The translations under genes and the position numbers were made by a program. The notes below the pieces were generated by a model that saw only the letters and a program-made list of their open reading frames with translations, searched no databases and was not told where the DNA came from. Below are positions 36,738 through 45,176 of a DNA stretch of 56,992 bases, one piece after another; positions within the stretch are counted from its first letter, which is position 1; each line of letters starts with the position of its first letter. Source of the stretch: UKL13-2 sp947085425 (lineage in GTDB: Bacteria; Pseudomonadota; Gammaproteobacteria; Burkholderiales; Usitatibacteraceae); assembly GCA_947085425.1 (NCBI GenBank), contig CAMTWK010000020.1:1-56992 (forward strand), written 5' to 3'.

Positions 36738-36910
36738 GATTTCACCTATGACGTTTGTAATGGACAATTTCAACCGCAATCTGAATCAATATTTCCTGCA
36801 TTGACGCGCATTTCCAAGGACTTTATCCTGGAGAAGCTTATGGTTATTGGTGATTGTTTTTTTGTGAACGGATAAACATGTGAAGAGGTGCGTAACACTG
36901 CGCCGTTTTT

Positions 36911-36942
36911 GACCTTTCCCGGCTTCGGTCCGGGATCCAAGT
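36911..36942 (+). repeat. REP-like palindromic repeat, copy 1
   Basis: A 32-bp unit that begins GACCTT, forms a tcccgg/ccggga stem around cttcggt and ends ATCCAAGT. It matches the unit at 41757-41788 in 26 of 32 positions. Confidence 0.65.
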
Positions 36943-36971
36943 TTCCAGTGCGTTGATGCTGCAAAATTAAC

Positions 36972-37202
36972 CCCTGCGTGGCGCTCGGATTCGCGAGGCT
37001 ACAAACAAGCCGCAGGGCTTGTTTGTTGTCCACTCTGGCTGCGCCCCACCTCGCGCCCTGCATGGCGCTCGGATTCGCGAGGCTACAAACAAGCCGCAGG
37101 GCTTGTTTGTTGTCCACTCTGGCTGCGCCCCACCTCGCGCCCTGCATGGCGCTCGGATTCGCGAGGCTACAAACAAGCCGCAGGGCTTGTTTGTTGTCCA
37201 CG
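36972..37202. repeat. 84-bp tandem repeat, about 2.7 copies, each with a strong hairpin
   Basis: Units start at 36972, 37056 and 37140 and are near-identical (the seventh base differs in unit 1). Each contains a perfect 11-bp stem acaaacaagcc / ggcttgtttgt with loop gcag (37001-37026, 37085-37110, 37169-37194). The array ends two bases before the stop of the FecR-domain gene, so it lies in the 3' untranslated part of that transcript. Confidence 0.95.
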
Positions 37203-37203
37203 C

Positions 37204-39573
37204 TCATCCCCGCCGCCGAAACGCAATGGCTCCGGTGATGTTGTTGATGCTGTAACCCACACCTGCGCCCTGGCCGGTGCGGCCGCTGAAAAATCCATCG
37301 AGACTGCCGACCGAGCCGCCGCCACAATTTGGCGTACAGGTGATGTTGAGTTGGGTCGGCGGCAATAAACTGCCACCGGGCGAGCGACCGGTATTGGCGG
37401 CGAAAGTCATGTCGCGGTAAATCGGCATACCGGTTGCCGACGCATTCCATGTCTGGCTGGCAATCGACACATTGATGCTCGCGTCGACGGTGCGCGCACT
37501 GAAATTGGCATTCAACGTGGCGGTATTCATGCTGCCAACGTTGCCGTTCAAATCGGTCGGACGGGTTGCGCCGGCCACCTCATAGACCGCCGTGCCGGTC
37601 AACGGTAACGATGTCGGCCCGTTTTGAGGCGCGCTGAAAATGTAATGCAGGCTGCGGCTGCCGAGGTTGGTTTCGACGCCGCCAACGGTTGCTGAGCCAC
37701 CCGACCAGCGCCCCCAGCTTAATCCGGAGGCGGCATCAAAACCCGCATCCACAATCAGTGCGCTGCCCTGTGTGTAACGGGCATTGCCGTCGATGGAGCC
37801 GTCGTCTCGTGCCATCGGCCCGCGAAAGGCACTGGCGCGTCCGGTTGTATCAACGGTAATTTCGGCGGGCCGGTTGATGGTCGCGTAAGTCTGCGAATAC
37901 GGCGAGCGCACCAACGAGCCGGTCGGATCCGAAATCAGGCCGTATTGAAACGCCGCGTTGGTATTTTGTGCAGGGCCCCGAAACGCGAGCACCCCGCTGA
38001 CATCCCGCCGGCCTTCGGGCCCGCTGTCCTGAAACGAATAGCCGAAAATCACACCGCTCAACGCGGCACCCACAAAGCTGCCCTCAATGGCACCAAAAAT
38101 ATCCCGCCCACTCGCGCCGCTGGTGACACTCAAGCCGTAGCCGGTGATGGCAAAAAAACCATTTAGTGTAAACGGCACATTCAACGCGGTGAGGGTGTAG
38201 TTGCCGGCATTTCCGGATGCGGGCATCGATAAGGCAATGGTGGCATTCAATAATCGTGCGGTGAAATTGACATCGAGCAAGGTAGAAGTAATCGACCCGG
38301 TCACACCGTTCTGATCGGTCGGCAATGTGGCACCAATACGAACATAACTCACGCTGCCGGTTAATACGTCGGACAGATACGCCGGATATCCGGAACTACC
38401 ATAAGCAAAATGTGTGGTCGCGGGTGAACCGGTAAATGAACCCAATCCGGCAAAATTTGCGTTGGTGGGCGAGTTCCAACGGCCGATTGTTATGGACGAG
38501 CCGTTGCCGATATCAAACGTCGCCGAATCAGCGATTGTTCCGCCGGTGATTGTTGCCGATGCACCAAACCCGCCAGCAACTGAATTGAATCCACGCAAAT
38601 TACCATTCTCCAAGGTCATGCCAGATGCCAATGCCTGTCCGGAATAAGTTGAAGCACCGCCGGCAAGAACAATGTCACGCAGGCCCGACGGATCGGGCAC
38701 CACCACAACCGGCGCAACAATATTGATATTGACAGGCGGGCTGCCCGCACCACCCGATCCACCGCTGCCCCCACCACCGGTGCCGGTGTTGGCTTGCGGG
38801 TTACTAGAGGCAACCGCCGGCGGTGCGGCAGGTGCCGCAGGGGTCTCGGCTTGTTTGGTGGTTTCCTTTGCTGTCATGGTATTGGATGCGGCCAAAATTG
38901 ACGGCGGCGTGGGAATTTTTTCCGGTGGTTTGCCCGGTTCGACCTTGATGGTGTCATTCGGAAATGAAATGATCGGTACAAAATTACCGCTCAGACTGGT
39001 GATGATGTGGCTTCCCTCAATAGTGTGATTAATGGTCACCGGTTTGCCGTCATCTTCTTCATGCGAAAGAATATTGCCGGAACCACGAATGCCCACGGTC
39101 GCCACGCGCGTTTTCATTTGGTAACGCTCACGGCTTGACGCACTCAACAGTCCGGTAAACGTTCGCAACGTCCCGCGCAGCAGCGACAATATGGCCCCAT
39201 CCTGATCACCCGCCTTGCGCTGATAACTTTCAATCCGCAATTGTGAATTCGAACGCAACGACAACTTCGCCTGATCAATCATTGAAAGTTGTGCCATGCC
39301 GTCGGCACCGGAAATGATCAAGTCACCGGGATTGACTTCGGTTCCACGCATCGCGGCCACCCGTTGCCCGTTGGTCTCGACCAGCACACTGCCGGTGACG
39401 TAGGTAAATTGCCCGCTGGCCGCCAGCAACGACGCTGGCATGATCAATGCGCCGACACCTCCGCCGACCAACAATGCCAGGACAAGCCTTGGAAAACCTG
39501 ACAACACCGCAGAAAATTCAAGTGATCGTCCGGCAATGCCTTTAGGTTGATGTTGTTTGGCGGGCTTAGTCAT
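37204..39573 (-). CDS. FecR-domain protein with duplicated C-terminal beta-barrel-like module
   Basis: 789 residues. Membrane or signal segment at about 30-52 (LVLALLVGGGVGALIMPASLL), then a FecR domain at about 55-200 (GSVLVETNGQRVAAMRGTEV, GDLIISGADGMAQLSM, TRVATVGIRGSGN). A Pro/Ala/Gly-rich linker covers about 215-280. The C-terminal half is an internal duplication: about 361-533 and 615-789 share GRW, LTG followed by Y, GATxPTDxNG, GS, NFxAR, GSxxGxFxG, GVxxGYS and a closing AFRG/AFRRRG. Such short beta-strand modules resemble the barrels of Slam/DUF560 cargo such as TbpB. It follows a TPR/barrel gene by 18 bases with GGGAG before the ATG, so the two form one unit. Confidence 0.82.
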   Translation of the reverse strand: MTKPAKQHQPKGIAGRSLEFSAVLSGFPRLVLALLVGGGVGALIMPASLLAASGQFTYVTGSVLVETNGQRVAAMRGTEVNPGDLIISGADGMAQLSMIDQAKLSLRSNSQLRIESYQRKAGDQDGAILSLLRGTLRTFTGLLSASSRERYQMKTRVATVGIRGSGNILSHEEDDGKPVTINHTIEGSHIITSLSGNFVPIISFPNDTIKVEPGKPPEKIPTPPSILAASNTMTAKETTKQAETPAAPAAPPAVASSNPQANTGTGGGGSGGSGGAGSPPVNINIVAPVVVVPDPSGLRDIVLAGGASTYSGQALASGMTLENGNLRGFNSVAGGFGASATITGGTIADSATFDIGNGSSITIGRWNSPTNANFAGLGSFTGSPATTHFAYGSSGYPAYLSDVLTGSVSYVRIGATLPTDQNGVTGSITSTLLDVNFTARLLNATIALSMPASGNAGNYTLTALNVPFTLNGFFAITGYGLSVTSGASGRDIFGAIEGSFVGAALSGVIFGYSFQDSGPEGRRDVSGVLAFRGPAQNTNAAFQYGLISDPTGSLVRSPYSQTYATINRPAEITVDTTGRASAFRGPMARDDGSIDGNARYTQGSALIVDAGFDAASGLSWGRWSGGSATVGGVETNLGSRSLHYIFSAPQNGPTSLPLTGTAVYEVAGATRPTDLNGNVGSMNTATLNANFSARTVDASINVSIASQTWNASATGMPIYRDMTFAANTGRSPGGSLLPPTQLNITCTPNCGGGSVGSLDGFFSGRTGQGAGVGYSINNITGAIAFRRRG

Positions 39574-39591
39574 TTTCCAACTCCCAAAAAA

Positions 39592-40992
39592 TTACCTGAA
39601 ATCACAGCGAATGGTCGACGAAATTTCGTGGCGGGTGTAGTCATAAATCGCAATGTTCGAGTCATTTCTCGATGCAAACCACTGCGCACGCAGATTGCAG
39701 CGATCCTTAAATCGCCAATTCACCCCGAGCGAGACATCGGCCAATTTGTCACGGCCGAATTCAACCGTGGTGGCACGCGCGAACGCGCCGTCGTCACGCC
39801 GCTGCGAATACCCCAATGCCAAAAATGGCGACAGCTTTTCAGTCAGATTCATTTGTCCATAGGCACGCAGCCCGGACACCCGTTTTGATTTATCCGTCAC
39901 GCCATCCGCCAATTTCCGCAACGCGTTATCACGGGTACCAAAGGCGGTGAACTGAACAATCGGCGCACTTTTTCCTTGTAAAGAGGTTAACCAGGAAATA
40001 CTGACGATGTTCGAATCAAAATCTTCAATGTTATTTTTCGGGAATCGGGTCTGCGTCCGAAACACCGCCGTGCTGAGTTGATTGAGTGGATTGACGTTTA
40101 AACGCCACTCCAGTCCACCTATCGCGGTACGACGGTCATTTTTCGGCTGCGGTTCGCCCGGCGCATCCCCATCCTGCTGATAGGCGTTGTATGAGGTATT
40201 GATTCGAATTTGATATTTGCCGCCTTCATAGATCGCACTGGCGCGGATGTCGGCCGCGCTGGAATTAAACTCCCCTTCATTACGGTAGCCGCGACCGCGC
40301 ATATCACCGCCGAAATAGGCGCTCCATTGATCGGTAACCGGCAAAATAACGTCCGCACCGACCGCCGCACCAAGAAATGGCGCGCGGCGCTTGACGGAAT
40401 TGCCGGTGGGACTCACGCCGATCAAATTAAACGCCTGCTGCACGGCTGCGGTGAAGTCATTCGGCACGCCTGTTAAATTCGTGTCGTAACCCATCGACAT
40501 TTCGCCCCAAACACTCAACATCCGTTTTGACGCACGCCGCCGTTCACCTATCGCCTGCAAATATTTTTCAATGGCATTCAACGCCGCAGCGGGTGGATTC
40601 AACGCGCGCAATTTTTGAAACGTTCCCTCGGCAAGATCCAGCGACCCGGCATTAAAGTAGGCGCGTGCCAAGTCAAGCTGTGCGCCGGCATGATTGGGTT
40701 GCACCGCCAACACCCGCTCAAAAGCAATAATCGACTCGTCGATTTTGCCGCTGTCCAACGCCGCCACCCCGAGCAAATAATCAAACTCGACATTGCCCGT
40801 CAGTTTGTCCTGTTCGGCAAGCAGCAACATATAAGCTTGTTTGGGATTCATTGCCGCCATCAACTGTTTTGCCTCATCAAACAGCCGGGGATTGGCCTGC
40901 GTGGGAATATGGGTCAGGGCAACAATGACAGCAACCATCGCGGCGGCGACACGGCTGTTGGTATTCAATTGCACAACCAACATTTTTTTCAT
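39592..40992 (-). CDS. TPR plus outer-membrane beta-barrel protein (Slam/DUF560-like)
   Basis: 466 residues. Signal peptide to about 33 (VAAAMVAVIVALTHIPTQA), tetratricopeptide helices at about 68-150 (YLLGVAALDSGKIDESIIAF, AGAQLDLARAYFNAGSLDLA), then from about 165 a beta-barrel of alternating aromatic strands (WGEMSMGYDTNLTG, WSAYFGGDMRGRGYRNEGEF, LSPFLALGYSQRRDDGAF) ending STIRCDFR. Periplasmic TPR followed by a ~14-strand barrel is the build of surface lipoprotein assembly modifier (Slam, type XI) proteins. The assignment is by architecture, not by close sequence recall. The FecR-domain gene downstream is its probable partner or cargo. Confidence 0.75.
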   Translation of the reverse strand: MKKMLVVQLNTNSRVAAAMVAVIVALTHIPTQANPRLFDEAKQLMAAMNPKQAYMLLLAEQDKLTGNVEFDYLLGVAALDSGKIDESIIAFERVLAVQPNHAGAQLDLARAYFNAGSLDLAEGTFQKLRALNPPAAALNAIEKYLQAIGERRRASKRMLSVWGEMSMGYDTNLTGVPNDFTAAVQQAFNLIGVSPTGNSVKRRAPFLGAAVGADVILPVTDQWSAYFGGDMRGRGYRNEGEFNSSAADIRASAIYEGGKYQIRINTSYNAYQQDGDAPGEPQPKNDRRTAIGGLEWRLNVNPLNQLSTAVFRTQTRFPKNNIEDFDSNIVSISWLTSLQGKSAPIVQFTAFGTRDNALRKLADGVTDKSKRVSGLRAYGQMNLTEKLSPFLALGYSQRRDDGAFARATTVEFGRDKLADVSLGVNWRFKDRCNLRAQWFASRNDSNIAIYDYTRHEISSTIRCDFR

Positions 40993-41305
40993 GACAATAC
41001 CTGGTGAAGTCGATATTATTTTTTATGTGGCGGGAAGAAACACGCGCACGGGTGATCCAATTGAAGCTGGCATCCGGTTCAACAACCGCGCCGCATTTCA
41101 CGCCCAACAATGCTATGCCTGCCACTTCCGCTTGTAAACGCTGGTAGCGGCAAAAACCGCCTCATTTCAGCCGTTTGTCGCGGTGCACCCCGCATTCAGG
41201 GGATGCACCGACCCGATGCCAGGTCGAATTTGCAATCGTTTTGTGAACAACCACACATCGCCCTGCGACAGACCTTGCGTAACCATCGCCGGCGCTTTGG
41301 TCGCG

Positions 41306-41330
41306 CAAAAAAAAACCGGCCGCCGCCGGT
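41306..41330 (-). terminator. Rho-independent terminator, minus strand
   Basis: Stem accggc/gccggt with a four-base loop is followed, on the minus strand, by a run of nine T. It would end a minus-strand transcript entering from the oxidoreductase side. On the plus strand only gtgtttt follows. Confidence 0.7.
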
Positions 41331-41403
41331 GTGTTTTGTTGCGTGATGGCAACGTCAACAATAAAGCTGTCATGCTGATAGTGTGGTGATGCTGCAAAAT
41401 TAG

Positions 41404-41640
41404 CCTGCATATTTCACGGGGACGCACTCGAGAGTGTGTGGATGGGCGAGTGATTTTTTGCTCGACTGACCGAGTAATATCGAGATATTACGAAGGAAGA
41501 GGGCGGAAATGCGCTGCTCAGCCGCCCGCTCGAGTACGTAGGCCATCAACCTTACGAAGTACAGTCTGGATTCGCAGAATTTATAGTTCGCCAAGAATGA
41601 AAAGCGTATATAAGGCGGGCCGACCCGTGAAATATGCAGG
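41404..41640. mobile_element. MITE-like element, complete copy (237 bp)
   Basis: Perfect 17-bp terminal inverted repeats (CCTGCATATTTCACGGG at 41404-41420 and its complement at 41624-41640) are flanked by a 4-bp direct repeat TTAG (41400-41403 and 41641-41644). Inside is a palindrome gtaatat-cgag-atattac at 41474-41491. There is no transposase, so it must be moved in trans. CC-starting ends with a 4-bp duplication recall the IS1380 family, a tentative assignment. A second copy starts at 56824. Confidence 0.88.
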
Positions 41641-41643
41641 TTA

Positions 41644-41669
41644 GGTCCCTGCTTTCGCAGGACAAGGTC
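41644..41669 (-). repeat. REP-like palindromic repeat, copy 2 (inverted)
   Basis: On the minus strand it reads GACCTT, a stem gtcctgc/gcaggga-type hairpin around gaaa, and ends GGACC. It has the same layout as the units at 36911 and 41757, and starts directly at the right flank of the MITE. Confidence 0.5.
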
Positions 41670-41701
41670 AAATGCGAATCAGCTCACTCAACACGTTTAC
41701 T

Positions 41702-41750
41702 GTTCACCGTTCACCATTCACCATTCACCAATCACGCTTCAATGTTCACC
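41702..41750. repeat. GTTCACC/ATTCACC short tandem tract
   Basis: Units gttcacc, gttcacc, attcacc, attcacc and looser copies fill the space between two REP-like palindromes. The same unit, as its complement, makes the tract at 11555-11690. Confidence 0.75.
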
Positions 41751-41756
41751 GCTGTT

Positions 41757-41788
41757 GACCTTCCCCGAATTGAGTCCGGGACCCAAGT
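41757..41788 (+). repeat. REP-like palindromic repeat, copy 3
   Basis: 32-bp unit beginning GACCTT and ending ACCCAAGT around a cccg/cggg stem. Matches 36911-36942 in 26 of 32 positions. Confidence 0.65.
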
Positions 41789-41824
41789 CGATTTCGCAAT
41801 CGTTAATCTGCCCAGCCAGCCAAT

Positions 41825-43411
41825 TTAACGATCGCGCAGAATTTCCCTGGCGGCATTGTGGCCGGGAATGCCGGTCACGCCCCCGCCGGGATGGGTGCCC
41901 GCCCCGCATTGATACAGCCCGTTGACGGGCGTGCGGTAATCGCCGTACCCGAGCACAGGACGCGCCGAGAAAAGTTGGTCCAGCGACAGCGCACCATGAA
42001 AAATATCGCCGCCAATGAGGCCGAATTTGCGCTCCAGATCTAGCGGCGAATGAATCTGCCTTGCCATCACACTCGCCGCAAAATTTGGCGCGTATCGATT
42101 GACCGTTTGAATCATCAAGTCGGCCACGGTTTCGCGGTGATCGTCCCATGATTCTCCATCCGGCAATGTGGGCGAAACATGCTGACAAAATAAACTGGCA
42201 ACGTGTTTTCCCGCCGGGGCAAGGGAATCATCGACAATCGACGGAATCAGAATTTCGACAATCGGTTGTTTCGACCATCCGGTGGATTTGGCGTCAAAAA
42301 ACGCCTGTTCCATATAACGCATGGTGGGCGCCATGATGATGCCGCTCGACAAATGACTGCCGGCCTCCGGCAGGCAGCCAAACTGCGGCAACTCTGACAA
42401 CGCAACATTCATGCGAAATGTTCCCGAGCCGCATTTATAGGCGTCCATGCGCTGGGAGAATTCTGTTGGCACGTCCTGTTTGGCGACCAATTTCCCAAAC
42501 AACAATTTTGGATTGAGGTTTGATACCACCTGCTTGGCGCGAATGGTTTCGCCTCCTGCCAGCCGCACGCCGACGGCGCGCCGGTTTTCGATCAGCACGG
42601 TTTCAACTGGCGCATTCAGGGTGATGTCCACACCACGCACGACAGCTTCTTTTGCCATGGCCTGGGTGATCGCCCCCATACCGCCGAGGGCGTGGCCCCA
42701 TGTACCAGGTTTGCCATTCACCTCGCCAAACACATGATGCAACAGCACATAGGCCGAGCCGGGCGTGTACGGCGAGGCAAAATTGCCGACCACGCTGTCA
42801 AAACCAAAACACGCCTTGATCGCATCTGACTCAAAATATTGGTCGAGCACATCCCCCGCGCTTTTGGTGAACAAATCGAGTACATCACGGCGTGCGGCCA
42901 TGTCCAGCGCCTTGAATCGCGCGCCGGTTTTCCAAGCGCGCAATAGGTCACTGATGCCGCCGCCGACATTGGGCGGGGTTTCCAGCAGGGTATCCTTCAG
43001 CACCGCCGCCACCCGCTCGAGCATCGCGTAATAACGCGGCAGCGCCAGCGCGTCGCGTGCCGAAAATTTGCCAACCTCCGCTTGCGTGGCGTTGAGTCCC
43101 CCGCCGACTTTCAGATAATCACCGGGTCTTGCCGACAATGGCAAAAAATTGGCATACGGTCGCTCCACCACCTTGAGACCGTGCTGCGCCAGCCGCAGAT
43201 CGTGGATGATTTTTGGATTCAACAGGCTCACCGTGTAGCTTGCCGATGAATTGCGGAAGCCGGGATGAAATTCCTCGGTGACCGCCGCCCCGCCCACCAC
43301 CGCGCGCGCTTCCAGCACCCGCACCTTCATGCCCTTGGCGGCCAGATAACAGGCACACACCAGTCCGTTATGGCCGCCGCCGATGATTACCGCATCAAAA
43401 ATTTGTGTCAT
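41825..43411 (-). CDS. FAD-dependent oxidoreductase, phytoene desaturase/PYROXD2-like
   Basis: About 528 residues from the ATG at 43411. The N-terminal dinucleotide site AVIIGGGHNGLVCACYLA is followed by VLEARAVVGGAAVTEEFHPGF, the typical opening of the CrtI/PYROXD2 group of amine-oxidase-like flavoproteins. A C-terminal FAD segment (YQCGAGTHPGGGVTGIPGHNAA) is intact. No carotenoid genes are near, so a PYROXD2-like role on another substrate is more likely than phytoene desaturation. No signal peptide. It is followed by the repeat-rich region and the minus-strand terminator at 41306. Confidence 0.9.
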   Translation of the reverse strand: MTQIFDAVIIGGGHNGLVCACYLAAKGMKVRVLEARAVVGGAAVTEEFHPGFRNSSASYTVSLLNPKIIHDLRLAQHGLKVVERPYANFLPLSARPGDYLKVGGGLNATQAEVGKFSARDALALPRYYAMLERVAAVLKDTLLETPPNVGGGISDLLRAWKTGARFKALDMAARRDVLDLFTKSAGDVLDQYFESDAIKACFGFDSVVGNFASPYTPGSAYVLLHHVFGEVNGKPGTWGHALGGMGAITQAMAKEAVVRGVDITLNAPVETVLIENRRAVGVRLAGGETIRAKQVVSNLNPKLLFGKLVAKQDVPTEFSQRMDAYKCGSGTFRMNVALSELPQFGCLPEAGSHLSSGIIMAPTMRYMEQAFFDAKSTGWSKQPIVEILIPSIVDDSLAPAGKHVASLFCQHVSPTLPDGESWDDHRETVADLMIQTVNRYAPNFAASVMARQIHSPLDLERKFGLIGGDIFHGALSLDQLFSARPVLGYGDYRTPVNGLYQCGAGTHPGGGVTGIPGHNAAREILRDR

Positions 43412-43491
43412 GGTATGGGGACAAGTTAAAAAAAACAACGTAGCCGCAGGGTGACTGCAACCCGGCGTTTGTGACGATGGCGGGCACCGCC

Positions 43492-44445
43492 CTACCGCGC
43501 CACTTCCTTCATTACCTGCGCCACATCAATGGTGTTTGCCCGGTTGTGAATATCCGGCAGATAACGTGTTTGTAATTGTTTGGCCTCACCCAACACGCCC
43601 GAAAAGGCCTGTTTGAGGGTGTCGGAGGAAAGCGTACGACCGCCGGCGTAGTATTTTTTGGCGACCTGCCCGAGGGCATAGGTGGTCGCAAATGAAAACG
43701 CCGAGCCGGTCACCGCACCACCCGCCGTACGGCCCATGCCACCTGCCACCTTGCCCAGCAAACCGCCGATCAATTTGCGGCCGAATTGTTCGACATACTG
43801 GGAAGTCAGCCCGACGCCGAGGGTGCCGAGAAAATCCTTGATGTGACCCTTGTCGAGCTCAAAACCGTGCGCCTTGCCAATGCGATAGACCATTTTGATT
43901 TGCAGCGGAATGATGGCCATCGACGCCAGGCTCTGCGGCAGCAATTCCAGCGCGCCATTCAAAATGCTGTAATTGAGGATCATCTTGTCCATCTCGGTTG
44001 GCGTCAGGGTCGCGGCAAACTGTGGCGGCGCGGCTGGATCAGACGGCGCGTCATCCATGCCGGTCAACGGCGCCGATGCCAGCGCCGCCGCCGCTGTGGT
44101 CACCGTTTCGACCGTGGCCGGATCAAGCCGCAGCGCCGCGCGCAATGTGTCAAGAAATGCCGTTTCAACGGCGGAATGCGCGCCATCGGCATCACACACG
44201 CCGACCGCGAATTCATAAGCGATGGTTCGCGATTCGGCGGAAGCCAAACGGCCGGCACAGTTGTCAAGCGTGAATTTTTTCAGTACCACACCTTGATAAA
44301 TCGCCGCCGTGTTGATGTCGCCGCCGGCACCCAGCGCCTCGACGATACGGCGGATTTCATCCCGCTCCTGCGGGGCATTGCCGCCATCGGCAAAGGCGGC
44401 CATCAAGGCGATGGTCAATATCGCTTCGCGTTCCTGATTGTTCAT
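43492..44445 (-). CDS. TerB-like and DUF697 domain protein
   Basis: 317 residues from the ATG at 44445, which has caggaga eight bases upstream. Residues of about 1-125 are a helical TerB-like domain (EREAILTIALMAAFADGG, ALGAGGDINTAAIY). About 155-290 is a DUF697 domain with hydrophobic Gly-rich helices (LLPQSLASMAIIPLQIKMVYRIG, GGLLGKVAGGMGRTAGGAVTGSAF), which suggests membrane association. DUF697 is often linked to GTPases of the YcjX/Era-like type, but none is adjacent here. Function unknown. Confidence 0.75.
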   Translation of the reverse strand: MNNQEREAILTIALMAAFADGGNAPQERDEIRRIVEALGAGGDINTAAIYQGVVLKKFTLDNCAGRLASAESRTIAYEFAVGVCDADGAHSAVETAFLDTLRAALRLDPATVETVTTAAAALASAPLTGMDDAPSDPAAPPQFAATLTPTEMDKMILNYSILNGALELLPQSLASMAIIPLQIKMVYRIGKAHGFELDKGHIKDFLGTLGVGLTSQYVEQFGRKLIGGLLGKVAGGMGRTAGGAVTGSAFSFATTYALGQVAKKYYAGGRTLSSDTLKQAFSGVLGEAKQLQTRYLPDIHNRANTIDVAQVMKEVAR

Positions 44446-44568
44446 GCAGTCTCCTGGGGAAAAAGGTTTGGACGGCCAGCCTCGAAAAAAATTCAATAAA
44501 TGAAAAATCCATTACTGGCGCGCATTTTGACGATATTTTGCCTGAAAATGCCCGCCAACATGGAAGTT

Positions 44569-44991
44569 TCACATTTTAGCCGCCCCCAACAACGCCACTT
44601 TTTCCTGCACGCGCAAATCAAATTTCTCAACATTGACCACCACCCGCTCGTGGGTGCCGCTGCCGATCAAATCGCGCGCGTCGTGCACCTCAATATCAAA
44701 TAAAACCTTGCGCCCGTCCACATTGGTGATAACCGCACGTGCTGTAATGGCCATTCCCACAGGCGTGGCGGCGATATGCGAAATATTCAATTGCGTGCCG
44801 AGGCTCTGGTGGCCGGGTGGCAGGTGCGGCTCACACGCCATCAATGCTGCTGCTTCAATGACATTGATCATCACCGGTGTTGCCAACACGGCAATTCTGC
44901 CCGAGCCAACACGTGCGGCGGTATGTGCATCGGTGACCATCAATGATGCCGTGCCCGACGCACCCACAGCAACATCCAAATTGATCGGCAT
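44569..44991 (-). CDS. Hotdog-fold thioesterase, FlK-like
   Basis: 140 residues with a single hotdog domain: VGSGRIAVLATPVMINVIEAAA, with a Glu that could be catalytic, then GTQLNISHIAATPVGMAITA and the closing HERVVVNVEKF. This arrangement fits the fluoroacetyl-CoA thioesterase (FlK)-like group, small cytosolic acyl-CoA hydrolases. The physiological substrate is not shown. It is divergent from the GMC oxidoreductase operon. Confidence 0.87.
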   Translation of the reverse strand: MPINLDVAVGASGTASLMVTDAHTAARVGSGRIAVLATPVMINVIEAAALMACEPHLPPGHQSLGTQLNISHIAATPVGMAITARAVITNVDGRKVLFDIEVHDARDLIGSGTHERVVVNVEKFDLRVQEKVALLGAAKM

Positions 44992-45176
44992 CGTGGTCTC
45001 CTCTGTGAATTTGTTCTATTCTACGAACTATCGAGCGCTTCATAAATGATAGTTTCACAAACGCTCTACCCCCGCCCCCGCCGCCGCGGGCGGAGGAGGG
45101 AAGAATTCAGTTTCTAAATCTCTGTCGCGAATTAGGAACACATCAATAATTCACTCATGCCACCATTTTTTGCACC

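Larger units (their letters stand above)
36738..37203. other. Intergenic region with REP-like palindrome and 84-bp tandem repeats
   Basis: Holds the promoter region of the mosaic exoprotein gene, a GTGAAC-like stretch (36865-36885), a REP-like palindrome at 36911-36942 and the 84-bp repeats from 36972. Open frames through it exist only because 84 is a multiple of three. Confidence 0.7.
40993..41824. other. Gene-poor, repeat-rich region
   Basis: No convincing protein gene. It holds a terminator-like hairpin, a MITE-like element, two REP-like palindromes and a GTTCACC tract, all listed separately. Small frames here (for example 41162-41410 minus) are built from repeat sequence. Confidence 0.75.

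Noticed and set aside
36770..37450. 226-residue minus frame across the 84-bp repeats
   Set aside because: The 84-bp period is a multiple of three, so every frame stays open. It overlaps the FecR gene and has no start region.
41041..41137. Short plus frame with a CYACH heme c motif near its end
   Set aside because: About 33 codons, no signal peptide and no cytochrome context. A single CxxCH can arise by chance.
45064..45100. C-rich/G-rich stretch between the divergent thioesterase and GMC genes
   Set aside because: It could form a weak hairpin or G-quadruplex, but there is no clear stem or regulatory context.
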